A program made the translations under genes and the position numbers. From assembly GCA_028554755.1 (NCBI GenBank), contig JAPTOF010000002.1, positions 28,391,001 through 28,455,000 on the forward strand: 64,000 bases of DNA, written 5' to 3'. Below, piece by piece: positions 48,615-61,516 of the stretch; the stretch's first letter is position 1; each line of letters opens with the position of its first letter. The notes below the pieces were generated by a model, which saw nothing but the letters and a program-made list of their open reading frames with translations, was not told the DNA's origin and did no database searches. The stretch is from Cordia subcordata (lineage: Eukaryota > Streptophyta > Magnoliopsida > Boraginales > Cordiaceae).

Positions 48615-49231
48615 GTTTCCTCCACTTTTTTGCCAAGCAAAAGTTTGAACAAGCCACAAGCCCCGACCTTTCGATGGTGGCTTTGGCCCTTTTCTTTTTT
48701 CCTTTGTTCTTTCTTCTTCTATTATGTTGTCTTACTTGTGTTACACCCCAAATCTTTTGTTGGAAATTTAACAATACTGATGAAGTTCCTTTGTTCGAGC
48801 ATCTTGGATTTGCATATCAGTCCAGCATTTTGGATTGGTGCTAGTGTCTGGGTTATTTTCCAGATAAGGAGCTTTTGATCTTTGGATTTTTTAATTCTAC
48901 CACCCTTTTAACAGTGTTTAATTTGTGTTTTTGGCGGCTCATTTGTCCCTTGCTTTTGAACCCGTTGTTTTTGTTTGTTGCAGAAGTGATAGAGTGGCCT
49001 TTGTTGCCTCCTATTTAAGTTCAAGAACTAAAGGATTCGTCTTGTCTTTGAGATATTTAGATCATCTAGGATTTAGATCTCCTGTGCCAACATCTCTCCT
49101 GATTAATGAGTCTCAATGAACTCTTGCTTGTGCAACGAGATGTCCTCTTCTTGTTGCTTAATGTTTTGGCATTTTTTGCACGACTTCTCAAAGTACATGT
49201 ATGGTTTTGCTACCTTAGTGACGGAGGAGGA

Positions 49232-49660
49232 GCAAATTGCAAAGAGGTGCTGCATATTTCTTCATCCTTGTTTCTCCAACATTAGTTATATTCCTAATTA
49301 TCCCTATCATCGAGAATCACTTAATCAACGTATCTACAGGCCCTACAATTTTACTTCCGTGTTTCATTTTTTGGGTACAACAAGAAAAAACTATTTTAGT
49401 ATAACTTACTCATTTATCACAAGAATATATACGAGTTTATATAGTGTAGGATAAGTAGAGATGCAACTCCAATAGACTCATAATTATTTGAAGACACACG
49501 TGTAAATTGAGTGTTTTTTACTTTTGAAAGCCAATAAACTCTTATTGGAAAAGAAAATCTTAAATCTTCCCCTAACCATATTTAGTGTTAAGAAACATTG
49601 AATTGGGTTGCTCATACTGGTGACTTTTTGCACCTTTTTGACCCTTAAGGACTCCCCCTT
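49232..49660. repeat. Diverged direct duplication, copy 2
   Basis: Partner of 47637-48066, about 1.6 kb away. About 1.15 kb lies between them, of which 527 bp is the hAT-type MITE. LTR-like ends (TG...CA with TSD) are not visible, so a segmental duplication is as likely as an LTR pair. Confidence 0.85.
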
Positions 49661-50379
49661 CTGTAATACTGTCCCAAACAGATAGAGAGCCTCACTGTAA
49701 GTAAGAAATAATCAAATTGAGAAAACTAAAGTTAATGTCCTTTGGTATATGTAATTTCTCAAGTATTTTGCTCATCTCAGGATTAAAGACTTTAATGTTC
49801 ATCGTTTCTATAGCATAACTAAAATGCAAAAACTTCGACCGATATCTAATGTATTTTTCATTTTGAGCTACATTTATTAGGTGCAATTCTTTGTGTTTGA
49901 ATCATCTTCTTAAGATGTATTGTATATTTAGCCAAACCAAAATGTTTTAAATGAAAATAAGTGAAAGAAACAAATGAAGACATGTTTTTATCAATATATA
50001 CAACAAGTTTTAAATGTATTTTGTTCTCAAAATAAAAGAAAAAAAGTGAAAATGCATTCATCTCATTATATTAAAGGGTCTACCTTAAATGACAGTCGAG
50101 TTGTTTAGAGTCTCTCACTCATCTCCTAGGTGAGGACGCCAGAAAGCCTCTCCTCCTCACTTGAGGTTAAGAGGCTCCTTGTAAAGAAGGAAATGTTCCT
50201 TCTTGGAGCTTAGCTTGGTAGAGAGAGGAGTTTTATTAATCAAGCTAGTCGAGCTAGAGAATTAGAAAGACAAAGGAGAGTTCATTCTATCATGCAGATG
50301 GGCAAAAGCCTAATGGAGTAATGACGTAAGTAGGTCGAAGGCCTACAGGTGGTAAACTTCTTTTCCCGAAGCGAATAAA

Positions 50380-50566
50380 CACTACAAAAAAAAATGGGAA
50401 ATAGGTGGCCATTTTTTGGCCATAGGCGGCAATTTCAAACGCTAGGCTACCAAGATAGCCGCATATTTAGTCGTCACATGTACTAGAAGAAAAATACAAA
50501 ATTGATATTAAAATAATCATTATCTATAGTCAAAAAATTGTCGCCTATTCTTAATTTTTTATAGTG
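50380..50566. mobile_element. Small non-autonomous CACTA element, 187 bp, TSD AAA
   Basis: It begins CACTACAAAAAAAAATG and ends TTAATTTTTTATAGTG, whose reverse complement starts CACTATAAAAAATTAA. AAA lies at 50377-50379 and 50567-50569, the 3-bp TSD of CACTA transposons. ATAGGTGGCC, ATAGGCGGC and GTCGCCTAT inside are the subterminal-type repeats of this superfamily. It sits about 280 bp upstream of the DC1 gene. Confidence 0.85.
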
Positions 50567-50846
50567 AAAAATTCGTCTCCTCCGCCCCAAAAAAAAAAAA
50601 AAAATGGACTCCTAAAAGAGAAAACAGAAGAGAAACAATTCTTTTCCCCTTGACAAGTAGCTAAAATCTTCGCCCAAGGGGGTTTGCCAGTTTTCCTTTT
50701 TCTTTTTGTACTAAGTTAAATGTCCATTTTTCTTCCATTACGGACAATAAGTCGAAGCAACAACGTGTAGAATACAGAGTTTTTCCCAAGTCCTCTTTTC
50801 AACATGATTCTGGGAAAGTGACCAACTTTTGGAGCCACCATAAATA

Positions 50847-52410
50847 ATGTTCCCCCGGGCACAAATTGCAGCACAATCTATTTTGAGAAATTTGGATTAT
50901 AAACAACCGCAAAAAAAGATGAGCAGAAAACCCATAAGCAAATCACCCACATCTACCATGAAAACACGCAATATTCTAGTGAATCGTCAAGCCTCTCGTT
51001 CAGCAGCTTATGCACCCCCGAGTAGCAAAACCCCTGTGGTAGATTTTCCAACATCGCCTCAATCTGTGACAGGGGAACAGATCCTTCACTACAGCCACCG
51101 GAAACATCCGCTCATGGAGATAACGCTGTCCGAGCTCTTCGTGTGCTCGGGCTGCAGAGAATATGGCGCAGGCAAGAGATTTGCATGTCAGCAGTGTGAG
51201 TTTCAGCTGCATGACTTTTGTGCCTTGTCTCCTCCTGCTCTCAAAAGCCACCCTCTCCACGGACAGCATCAACTCGTGTTCCATGCCAAGCCAAAACAAG
51301 GTAAGACATAGAATGAATCCAAATATTTGGGTAGAATGTATTGGATCAGCCTCTAGTTTATTTGAATCGTGTCGGACCCTTTGTGTTTCAAAGCCCCTCG
51401 TAATTCCTCTCTACTTTCTGGAACAAAACTCTCTAACTCCCTTGGAAATGGATGTCGTATGTCATGTTTAGGGAGTGGAGTATTACAAAGGGTTCGATGC
51501 AGTTTAGATAAATCAGGGAGGTCTCTTGATGTTGCTCTTTACGTAACCTTTGCTAGCAGTTTTTGAAGCATACAGTGTTGGGATCAACAGGATGTAGTAC
51601 GATAAACAAACGAGAAATTAACACGCAACGCTTGCGTGGTTTGGCACTCCAACTCTAATCGCTCTCTGCACTCTATGGCACTGATTAAGCAACTATTTAT
51701 TGACATACAAGAGAGATCCTACACTAATTAGAAAAAAGACAACCTAAGTATATTAGAACAACAACTCCTGATCATATTAAGAGCTGTGACATCTTTGCTT
51801 AGGATACAAGTCACGGTTGTAACATAACATTCAGTAAAATAGCTAGCTCTTGCTAGTTTAAAGATTTCTGCGTTGAGTTGTGAATTGGGTTTCTGTTAAC
51901 ATTTCTTGTTGCTTAATCGAAGCTGGAATTTCGTGGCCCAAGTGTGATGTGTGCTGCAAAACAACCAAAGGTTTCGTGTTCAGATGCAGAGCCTGCAGTT
52001 TCCAGATGCACCCCTGCTGCGCCATGCTCTCAAATGAGATGAAGTTCTCACCCCATCCCCACCCCTTAAAGCTCTTGCCGCCGATCAACCCATCAGGCGG
52101 CGATTCCGGGGTGGTCTGCTCGGTGTGCAACAAGAAGAAGAGATCGGGCAGAGTGTACAGCTGCGCAGAGTGCAATAACTACCATGTCCATGCAGTTTGT
52201 GCCAAGCCCTTCATCAATGGCCTCCAAGCCAATGGCATCGACACCCCTCAGAAGCCAAGCGTGCTCGGGACCGCAGCTCAGCTCGCGTCTCACGTCGTCA
52301 TAGAGTTCATCGGTGGGCTGATCGGAGGGTTTGGAGAGGGTATGGGAGAGGCTCTTGCACAGAATTTAACTAGAGGAAGAAGAGCCACTAGCATGAGGAG
52401 AAGAGCTTAG
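50847..52410 (+). CDS. DC1 domain Cys/His-rich zinc-finger protein
   Basis: Two exons: 50847-51300 and 51923-52410 (AAG/GTAAGA donor, CGAAG acceptor), giving 313 residues. A basic, disordered N-terminal region is followed by DC1-type zinc-binding units: HYSHRKHPLMEITL with FVCSGCREYGAGKRFACQQC and FQLHDFC; HPLHGQHQLVFHAKP; CDVCCKTTKGFVFRCRAC with FQMHPCCAML; and CSVCNKKKRSGRVYSCAEC with YHVHAVC. The C-terminus is Gly-rich and hydrophobic (VVIEFIGGLIGGFGEGMG), then basic. DC1 proteins are plant-specific relatives of C1 domains with roles in defence and stress; the ligand here is unknown. An alternative start at 50919 (MSRKPISKS) would drop 24 residues and is equally plausible. The intron contains a 254-bp solo LTR. 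A small CACTA element lies upstream. Confidence 0.92.
51576..51829 (+). mobile_element. Solo LTR (Copia-like), 254 bp, in DC1 intron
   Basis: It starts TGTTGGGATCAACAGG and ends GGTTGTAACATAACA, so the ends are TGTT...AACA. An early phrase, AACGCTTGCGTGGTTTGGC, resembles the TTTACGTGGTTCGGC motif common in Copia LTRs. The flanking pentamers TACAG (51571-51575) and TTCAG (51830-51834) match at four of five bases. There is no internal retrotransposon sequence, so it is a solo LTR. Confidence 0.75.
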
Positions 52411-54320
52411 ATAAAGATATTTATTTTTATTTATATAAAAAAAAAAGAAAAGAAAAAGCGTGAAGCTATGTATATCTTATTCTTTAGCAAGTGTTATTTT
52501 CGTCTCCATGATAGACTTCTCCTCAAGCATTTGAATCAGAGTACCACCAATTGCGCTTACTGATACAAATTACACATCAGGAGAAGTCTATACAGATGCT
52601 GCTTATGGAAGATTTGATTGTCTATATAATTACTTACTGTAAATAATGAGGTTTGTATGCATGACATCTATTATATACATTAAGTATCTGTAATTAAATT
52701 TCTTCTTACAGATGTAGTTCAGCTTAGTTGATTGTCTTTTATTGTTAATGCGTATATTAATATTACTATGAAATTGATCAGGCTGCTTATTTACGCTCTC
52801 TCTCCGGAATACTAAGACACCATGCATATATATAAACACATCTTGCTATTATAAAATCAGTTTGTTAATTTGTTCACTTTTTTAGTTTTTGTTTGTTCTT
52901 TCTTAGCGCACATTGACACAAATATATATGTTCGTATGTATGCATGTATGTATATATATATATATATATGTTATAGTAGTACAGAGTATAGAGTTGAGTA
53001 CGAAAATGTTAGTTTAATCAATATAATACAACTCGACTTGATTTGATTAGTCTAGTCTGAATGTTTATCTAGAGGTTTCGACTTGGTGATCTTAGTGTAT
53101 TTTACTATTTTATAAGTAACAGTGCTGCCCATAAATGATCCTGTAAATAGAAGGCTGCTCAGCTCTAGTTAATATGCCTCTCAATCTTGTATCGGATTTA
53201 GTTCCCCTTGTAAACAAAAAGACACCTACTGATACTAAACTATTTAAATTATTTCACCATTACAAACATTTCGTTAGTTAGGATATCATTAGGTCACAAT
53301 TATCACATTCCTCTTAGATCACAGTTAATCACGATCCTTACCTAGTGTCATAACATTGCGAGGAAATCTAAGCCCATTAGTTTGACCCTTCCACTAGGAT
53401 ACATTTGTTTGAAAACTCCCAGATTCGATCAAGAGCCTGTGTGATGCCCGAGGGGTCTTATCCCCGAGACCATTGGAGAGGAAAAAAGGAAACTCATGCC
53501 CCTACCTGCAATTACAATTAAATCAGAAGTAGTTCATGGCTTCTTGTGAAATCAAAATACAACGTCATCCCCAAGTATTTCCCTAAGCAATAAAAACCAC
53601 CATTTAGCTTCTGCCCTGCCAACGCACAGCTTACTCAAAAGGATGGAAGCTTAAGTAACACACTTCATAAGGAGGTAAAAACTTGAATTTCTCTCTTATT
53701 GCAGATACATATGGAAAAGAATATTCACTACTTAACTATATCAATATCCTCGTAGTCATTAGAACCTAGTGATTCTTTACAACAAAATTAACCATAGACA
53801 GAATTTTCTTGATCCAATCACCCAAAAAATAGAAAAAAAAAAGAAGGAAAAAAAAAAAGGAAATACAATCACAAGCACCATAATTAGTTAAACTAAAGAG
53901 AAATTTCAAACTGTTTTTTGCTGGCTCTGCTGTTTCTCTTCAGCTCAGTCCTCAGATAATTTGAGCTCACGATTCACATACTGCTCATTCCGATTCCTCG
54001 TAATAATATCTGATCCCTCAATTATAATGCTCAAGAAGCAGCAATTCTATAAATTCCAGACTCCAGATGACTGTCAAAACAAAAGGGCCAAAAGGGAGCT
54101 GGACCAGAGATCTTCTGCAAACCGATTTGGCAAAACCATGTTAATCGCGAATTACAACATAGGCGGCAACCAGAGTTCCACATTCGCGCCAACATTAACA
54201 TGTTTCCAAGAAAAAAGAGGTATATCTTGACCATGGCAAGCAGTAGAGAAGAACTCCAGCCGCAAACTAATTTGGCCCCAGTTGATCAAAAGAGGTGACT
54301 CAATCATTAATCCTCCAAGC
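52411..54320. other. Convergent intergenic region
   Basis: 3' flanks of the DC1 gene (plus) and the SPL14-like gene (minus). It contains a TA/TATG microsatellite near 52945-52970. About 54.0-54.3 kb is probably SPL14-like 3' UTR. No gene was seen. Confidence 0.6.
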
Positions 54321-57300
54321 TTACATTGGACCAAAATCCAACTTCTCCCACTTGAAGGGGGCAACTGAGCCTATGTCTGGCGCTCCACGGAAGAGCAGGC
54401 AAACACAAACACATACAGCAGCAATAGCAAGCATCGAGTGGATGTAAGGACGCTGAAGCAGACCTTGTGAACCTGGAATCCTCCTACTGAATCTAGCTGC
54501 TGCAACTGCACACTTGGAACAAGAATTCTGCCCTTGCTTGACCAAGCCCGACTTCTGTTTTTTATCTTTTTCTAACTCTAGCGACTCTATCTCATTTCCA
54601 ATTGTCACAGAGACTTGAAGATTTTCCTTATCAGCAAGCTTCTGCGCAACTAGCCTATTATATGAGTGGTTATTCCTCCTCGAGGCATATTCATAAGGAG
54701 ACAGCCCATTTGAATCTAAAAGAGAATTCCAGTAGCGCAACCCAATCTACATACAGAGAACAAAAGGATTAAACGTGTCAAAAGAATCATTCAGGTACAA
54801 TCAAAACCAAAATGCAAGTTGCTCTACACTAAGAAAAACACAAAATATATTAGAAACAAAAGAACTCATAAAAATAAAAAGAAAGATCCAGACATGAGAA
54901 GAAAAGAAAACCCACTTATTGTGTAAAAAGGACAAGACAAAAATAAGATCACGTTTAGATTATCCCCTAAGGGTATAGTAGAATTCAAACAACATTAAGG
55001 CCTAAGACATCCAATCACTCAAATCATCATACAAACACAAAAAATCTCAAATTTGCTTCTAAAGTTTCATTAGCCAACCACACTAATAAGGCATAAGCTG
55101 AACTCATAACATGTGAGAAAGTTTAATTATACAGTATGATAGGGAACAATACCTCCTGAGGATCACTTGTAAGAGCATCAACCAGATCATCAGAATTTGA
55201 CATAGAAGCAGCCAAATGTAATGGCGTAATGCCACCAGGACCAACAAGATTAGGTGGGAATATGTACTTCTTAGAGGCATCTTCAAAGCCAATAACAGAA
55301 TAATGTAGAAGCAAATTAACCATGTTTCTGCGTCTCCTCTTAACGGCCCTGTTCAATAGTTGGATTTCGGATAGCATTTCCAATGTTTCCCCTGCTAGCT
55401 CCTGTCTAGCCAAGTTTATTTCTAGCAGAATGTCCAGAAGAGTTTTCACCAAAGCACAAAAATCGTGTTCAACTGAGAACACAAACAGAAACTTGAACCG
55501 GCAAATTTTATAATCTGGAGTGTCAAGCAAGCACATTTTGCTCTTTCTTTGAAATAACCATCCCAACTCATTCAAGAAATGGAGGGTTTCTTCCCTTGAC
55601 CTAGGCGCCCAGGAATCATGGACATCATTAGCTGTGATAGCATCCCGCACTTTTGCTCCTCCACTGATTTCAAACTCAAGATGACTCAGTTCTCTACAAA
55701 CAGCAGCATCAGCTATAATGACTGGAAAACTGGTACTTCTAAAACCATTTTCAACCTGTGTCCAAATGACATTGCCATTAATCTAGAGCTAGATATCTCT
55801 CCAGATGAAAATGCAAGTTTATATGAAATAATTGCAACAGAAGGTGCTACCTCAATGAAACAGCGACCAAGGGCAGAAGTATCTGCACCACAAATTCTAA
55901 AGCTACCCAAGCTTATCTCATCATATGTAGTTTGTGGACTTGCTGCTCCAGAAACTTGCTTCATTGTATAGCTAGCTGTACACGTGCAACTAACCCTGCA
56001 TGAACATCAGACTTCAATTTGTCAGCCAATTCTAACAAGGTATATGGGCAACCCGCTGGTTGAACAAGTCCCAATAATTTTGGCTGCGGAAAGCTCTACT
56101 ACTTTAAGACTCCTACATACCTGGTGCCTGGAATAGTCAAGTTTCTCCCCCTCAATAACAGGGAGGTCTCTTGGCCAGATACAATAGCAACTGGTGAGAC
56201 TGAGATTAATTCTGGAGAACTCCACAGTTGCCAGGATTTGCAAAGACGAATCTTTCCTGATAGACAATAAGAACAGTCAACCACACAGCAACCTCACACA
56301 TAACTTTCAATACCTCAATGGTATAGACCAAAACACAGAACCTATCACCTTACATAGCTGCAATCTTAAAAAGCATCCACAGCAGAAGACTCACCGCCTT
56401 TATGTGAAGCCAATTGTTTCTGTGTATGAACTAAAAACCTTCCATTTTGCCAAAAGTCAGAATCCACATCATTGATCAAAGACTTTACACACTGATAAAG
56501 GTTTTCCTCCAGCTGAAAAGAAAATAGAGCCGCTGAAAATGTCAGCAGAAGACCTATGTGGCTATGTACAAAAGGGAATTATATTTAAGATGCTTTACTC
56601 ACTTGGTCCCACGCAGAAGATGACATGGAAACATAAATGGATAAAACAATGCAGCCAGGCCTAATGTAACTTTCCATCTCGGATGGACTATTAGAAAGCC
56701 AATTGTAGATCTGAAAATAGAGTAACAGGAATTATTTAATTTCACGATCAATCAACACATGATGAGAAAAGCCAAAATTGGCCACCAACTTCTAACCTGT
56801 GCTCTCAATGTCCCTGGTAGATGACTGGGATCCTTGTCAAACAATTTGAAAATTATTCTGCCAGTACGATCCTACAGAAGACTCAGATATCAAAACTGCT
56901 CCCATGACAAACGAAAAGGAAATGGAAAGGAAAAAAAGCTAGAGTAAAATAAGATCATAAGTAGGTCAAACTTAGAGTTCTAATTCTCCACTACCTGAGC
57001 ATCAGAGTTTAAACTGGATGGTGAATGATCAGACCCAGACGAAGATGTGTAACCAGCTTGGTACGGAGAACTTTGACTTGAGGTATTGTCAGCTCCTGTA
57101 CTTGAGCCTCCAAAAAGCTGAAGAGATGTAACGCGACCAGTAGCTCTAGTTGCGGCAACATTGGCATTACCTTTTGCATAGTTTAAGATAGTCCCAGGCT
57201 TTGCCATCTCCCTTAAAGTTGGCATTGGGAACAGTTTCTGCATAACAGGTGGCGAAGATGATGGTGATCTATCCACTGAAGGATTACTGCTGCCTGAAGA

Positions 57301-59186
57301 GAAGTATTTCTTATCGGCTGCCAGCTTAGGTATGCTATCGATTTCAGGTGAGGAACTAAAGAGTTGGAGCGGCAAATTAGGTTGAGGTTCTTGGACATGG
57401 CTATCTGAGTCCTCAACTGGAGACTGGTTACTTGAACTACTTCTCTCCCCTCTAACAGAGTGAAGTTCCAGAGCAAGTCCATTATGCAAATTGAGACATG
57501 TAGCTTGGTCCGTACAGGCTGACTTGCTCTTCTCAGAATCACTCATTTGATTGCTTCCCTCTGATTGAATCTCAGGTACATCTGGAGCAGGTGCTGCCGG
57601 AGTTGCCGACAGTGCAGCAAGCAAGTCCATAGTGGAAGGAGATGAAGTGTTCCCATTCAGAGAGCTTCGACCTTGAGAGGAAACTTGGTTGGAAATACTT
57701 CTGTCGGAACTTCCAGGGATTGGTAATTTTTCTGCTAACTGGGCCGGTAAGGGTAAGTTTAATTTACTAAGAATTTGAATGAGCTGATCTTTATCAGGTA
57801 CAGCTGAAAAATTAGTGCCCCTCTCCTGAGCACTCCCTAGAAAATACAAGAGGTACACTTTAGTGGACATTTGCACCACAGGGAGTATGAAATACGCTGT
57901 GTGCATGTATGACGAACGTGTCTGTGGAAGAGAGAAGGGGGAAAGAAATTTCATATGTTTGTATAAACCATTTAAGTCCTGGTCATTTCTTTTCAGGCCT
58001 GCTCCTTTTGGGAGTTTTAGGGGCAAGGAGGGGGTAAAATTCAAACACAGAAGCAGTCATAAAAACTATGAGCATGCTCAAAAGATGGTGTGCATAAGCC
58101 TTTAACTACAAAGCAATTTTACCTTGTGCCCGTGCTAGAACTGCCAGCAGATTGACAATATCCAAGTCACCGTTACCAGTATTCTCACGATTTCCAGGGA
58201 GCAATACTCGAGGTGTAGCATCCTCCGGCTGCGTTTTCCTCCTCCGCCGGTTATGTCCAGCAAGCCTACGCCTACAGCTTCGCTTACCCTCGTCAAATTC
58301 AGAAAGAGGGTGAAACCTGAAAGCAAAAGGTAGAGTATTAACAAGTATCTTTTTTAGTCTTTACAAATTTAGATGTACTGCCAGCAAACAAAGATGGCCA
58401 GGCAAAATGGTTAATTGAGCAAGCAATCTCAGTAATAAATATATATTCCACATCAGAAAAATATAATCTTGGGGACACAATTTCCGATCCATTTTTAGAT
58501 CAGGACAGTTTAAACAGCACGAAAAACCAACATTGACATACCACGAGAATTTGAAGTGTAAGTTAATAAATTGAAATCACAAACCTACTACACTGTTGGC
58601 AAAACCTCTGCATCTGCTTCCCCACCAATGCCTTTGTAGCCTTGCTGTGGACCTCACATACCTTATGGCGTCGGTGATAGTCTTTGGCATTCGATAGATC
58701 TTCCTTACAGTCATCCACTTGGCACATTGGATAGCTAGCACCACCAGGAGACCCAGATCGGACTCTCTTGCTTGGCCTCGTAGCGGGCTCTACAACAGCA
58801 GCAGACGAGCCACCATTGATCCCACCAAGCTTCAACCTAAGGCTCTCGTCATCCTCACACACGTTATTTGTCTTCACTGGATTAGCTACATTAATTTGCC
58901 TTCCCGCCCTACTTGAGGGCTCTGTCTGGACAGCAGTTGGTGTAGTCCCAAGCCGGATGCTATCAGATTCCAATGGTTTGGCAATAAACCTCATACTATC
59001 CCAGTGCCAGGCATTAGGATTCCAGTTATCGGAACGAAGCTGCTGCTGCTGCTGCTGCTGCTGTTGTGCCGAGAAATTGGTAGTTTGAAAGGGGAGACTG
59101 CGTTTCTTGGCCATGGGATGCGGCTCACAGAACCGCGACGGGTGAATAAAAATTGGAGTAGCTACTTGAGCCCCCACATCTTCCAT
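54321..59186 (-). CDS. SPL14: SBP-box transcription factor, SPL14/SPL16 type with ankyrin region
   Basis: Ten exons on the minus strand: 59186-58585, 58316-58123, 57836-56995, 56871-56797, 56710-56603, 56512-56395, 56256-56121, 55995-55851, 55755-55153 and 54746-54321. Phases agree throughout and give 1082 residues. The N-terminus [18 protein letters not shown] is that of SPL14. A Gln9 run follows (41-49). The SBP domain (about 152-228) holds both zinc sites ([21 protein letters not shown]) and the [20 protein letters not shown], with the family intron after CQQCSR. Downstream come [73 protein letters not shown], ankyrin-type [13 protein letters not shown], and a hydrophobic C-terminal stretch [21 protein letters not shown] proteins bind GTAC-core sites in nuclear DNA. 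This large clade lacks obvious miR156 control; SPL14 affects development and fumonisin B1 sensitivity in Arabidopsis. Confidence in the family is very high. Confidence 0.97.
59040..59067 (-). repeat. CAG/CTG triplet run encoding poly-Gln
   Basis: Near-pure (CTG) on the plus strand encodes nine Gln in the SPL14-like N-terminus. Length is likely to vary between alleles. Confidence 0.9.
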
Positions 59187-61293
59187 TTTCTCCCAACGAG
59201 ATGCTTAAAGGAATCCCCAAATCTCTATCTTCAGAATTGGACATAAACAAGACAAAACCAAAGAAAAGCACATATCAAAACCCACATAGTCTGAAGCAAA
59301 AATTCATCAATCAAAAAAAAAAAAAAACAATTTTTCAGGCCTCGAGATCATAGATTTGAACATACTTTAAACAGACAAAAATAAAGGAAAAAATTACACC
59401 AATTCATGAACAAAAAAAATAATAATAAAAAGGTTAAATCTCATCAGCAAAACCAAAAAGGAAGAGAACAGATAAGCCCAAAAAGATCAAATTGTCTTGA
59501 ATTTTTATAGGCGTCTCATATCATATATTCAAAAGTAGAATAATGGAACAAGTTTGACAAAAAGGATCCACAAAAAGCAAACAAGTAATCACAAGAAATG
59601 AAATTCAACCCAACAAAACATAAAATCAAAAACCCAAAAAGAATTCAATAACTCACCTAACACTTCTTCAAGAGTAACTAGCGTCCATCCCTTAGCAGAA
59701 ACCACGATTTTAAAACTCCGTCAACTATACAAAAAGGCTTATAAATTTCTGCTGCAACTCCTCACCAGAAGAAGAAAACCCAAAAAAAAAAAAAAAAAAA
59801 GATTTCAAGGGGCTAGATTTTTTTGTTCAGATTTCAGATCTTACCAGCCAAAGTGAGCCCATAAATAGAAAAAAAGCAACCAAATTATGTGAATCTAAAG
59901 ATGAAGATTAAACTTTTGGATGGTTGGGCAGAATTATTTGAGATCTAATTGCCTAATAATGATATTAATTTTTTTTCAGATTTAAAGGGTTTCTTTATTT
60001 TTTTTCTTTTTGGGGGCTGCAGAGAATAGTGAAGTACATATGAAAATGTAAAATGAAGACCAGAGTGTTTTTCTTTCTCAACTCTGTTACTTTTCCCTGA
60101 ACAACACCAACCTCTCTCTCTCTCCTCTTTCTTTTTCCTTTTTTTTCTTTTTTTTTTTTTTCTTTATGGTTGTTAGTACTAGTACGTATTTGTTTTCTAG
60201 TCCTTCAAGCTGTAAGAATAAAAAAAAACTTTTTCATTTTTACGAAGAAAGTTGGGTTTTTGTCGGGAGATTAACTCGGAATATGTAAGATGTACGAAAA
60301 TGGTGTATAATAGCGAGAGAGACAGAGGCGCAACGTGTGTGCAGGTTGAAATAGTTTTCAGGATGTTCGAGTTTTCTTTTTTAATATTCTAATAAACAAA
60401 TACATTGTAATGTATAATTATATTACTCAATAATATTATAATACAAATTTTATAATATATAATAAATATTTATTGAAAATTTAGTAATCTTGTTAGGAAG
60501 TAAAAAAGTTATACTTATAGTTATACGTCTATATGAAAATTGAAACAAAAAAGGTTGTCGTTTTAACAAATTCGGGATGAGATTATTGAAGAGCGGAAAA
60601 TAATTTGTGAAATTAGAAGTGTTTGGAGAACATAGGGCTGGGTATCCAGATTATCTTTTGGGTTTTACCCAACTTGATTGGATTAAAATTTGATGTGCAA
60701 AATTTACACGCAAACGTGTCTAAAAAGTTAATCTTTCATTTTTCTAAAGAAAATCAAGTGTACTATAATATAATTTGAGATAATTTCTCAATTATTTGAA
60801 CTTAGATAACCAAAATTTAGATTAGCTTAAAATTTTCATATTTATAAATATTAGTTTAGGTAAGAATTGTTTCTACACGAAAATAAAGACAGAATTATAA
60901 TTTTACTCTTACAGAATATGAATGAATGGTAAAAATAATATATGTGCATTTCTTTTATAGTAGATAATAGATAGATATACAGTATAGTAAAAATATTGAC
61001 AAAAGTACAATTTACCTTTACAACCATTTAATGAATAGAACTTTTAACAAAAGTGATTCTTTTTATGTAGGAGATGATTATTAAAAGTTTCATTCTTATT
61101 CATTTAGTGATGCAAGATTTTGTATATGATAATTTTTCAGTTGGTGGTTGATCATACAGTCTTTCCGATGATTAAACGCTTTGATTTCTCATGTTATTAA
61201 AGAAGACGTAAAATGAGTTATAGAAAGATATTGACAAAATTTTATTGGATAAAAATCATGAATATTGTCTAATTTTAGTATAAGTCGCTTTTA
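59187..61293. other. Upstream region of the SPL14-like gene
   Basis: 59187-60170 is A/T-rich with a CT-rich stretch (60112-60165) that may be the start of the transcript leader. A 5' UTR intron is possible (several GT and AG sites) but cannot be proved. 60.2-61.3 kb shows no gene. Confidence 0.5.
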
Positions 61294-61516
61294 GAACGTG
61301 TTTGGATTGGCTTCTTAGAAAAGTGTTTTTTTAGTAACGTTTGAAAAATAAGATTTTTTGATAAGCTAAAAATTTTTATTTTAAAAAAAATTCTATTTGA
61401 GTTTTTTTTAGAGTTTTAACTTTTTAAAAACTAAATAAAATAATTATAAAAATTTTAACATAATATTTAAAAAAATATATTCTTTCCGTTGAAAAAAGAC
61501 AATGAAAACCAAGCCC
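61294..61516. mobile_element. Tourist-like MITE (copy D), TSD TTA
   Basis: The ends GAACGTGTTTGGATTGGCTT and GACAATGAAAACCAAGCCC enclose 223 bp, the same length as copy C. TTA occurs at 61291-61293 and 61517-61519. The core TATTTGAGTTTTTTTTAGAG is shared with copy C. Confidence 0.85.

Larger units (their letters stand above)
38706..50846. other. Gene-free, repeat-bearing block
   Basis: About 12 kb without a recognisable gene. It contains an 18-bp tandem repeat (40240-40275), TA microsatellites (41576-41610 and 43086-43132), a G12 run (45341-45352) with an A25 run just after, a 430-bp diverged direct duplication (47637 and 49232), a hAT-type MITE and a small CACTA element. The open frames here lack family motifs. 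From 40.3 to 47.6 kb I see nothing assignable except these simple repeats. Confidence 0.6.

Noticed and set aside
58768..59088. Plus-strand frame with poly-Cys opposite SPL14-like exon 1
   Set aside because: Shadow of the poly-Gln codons on the coding strand.
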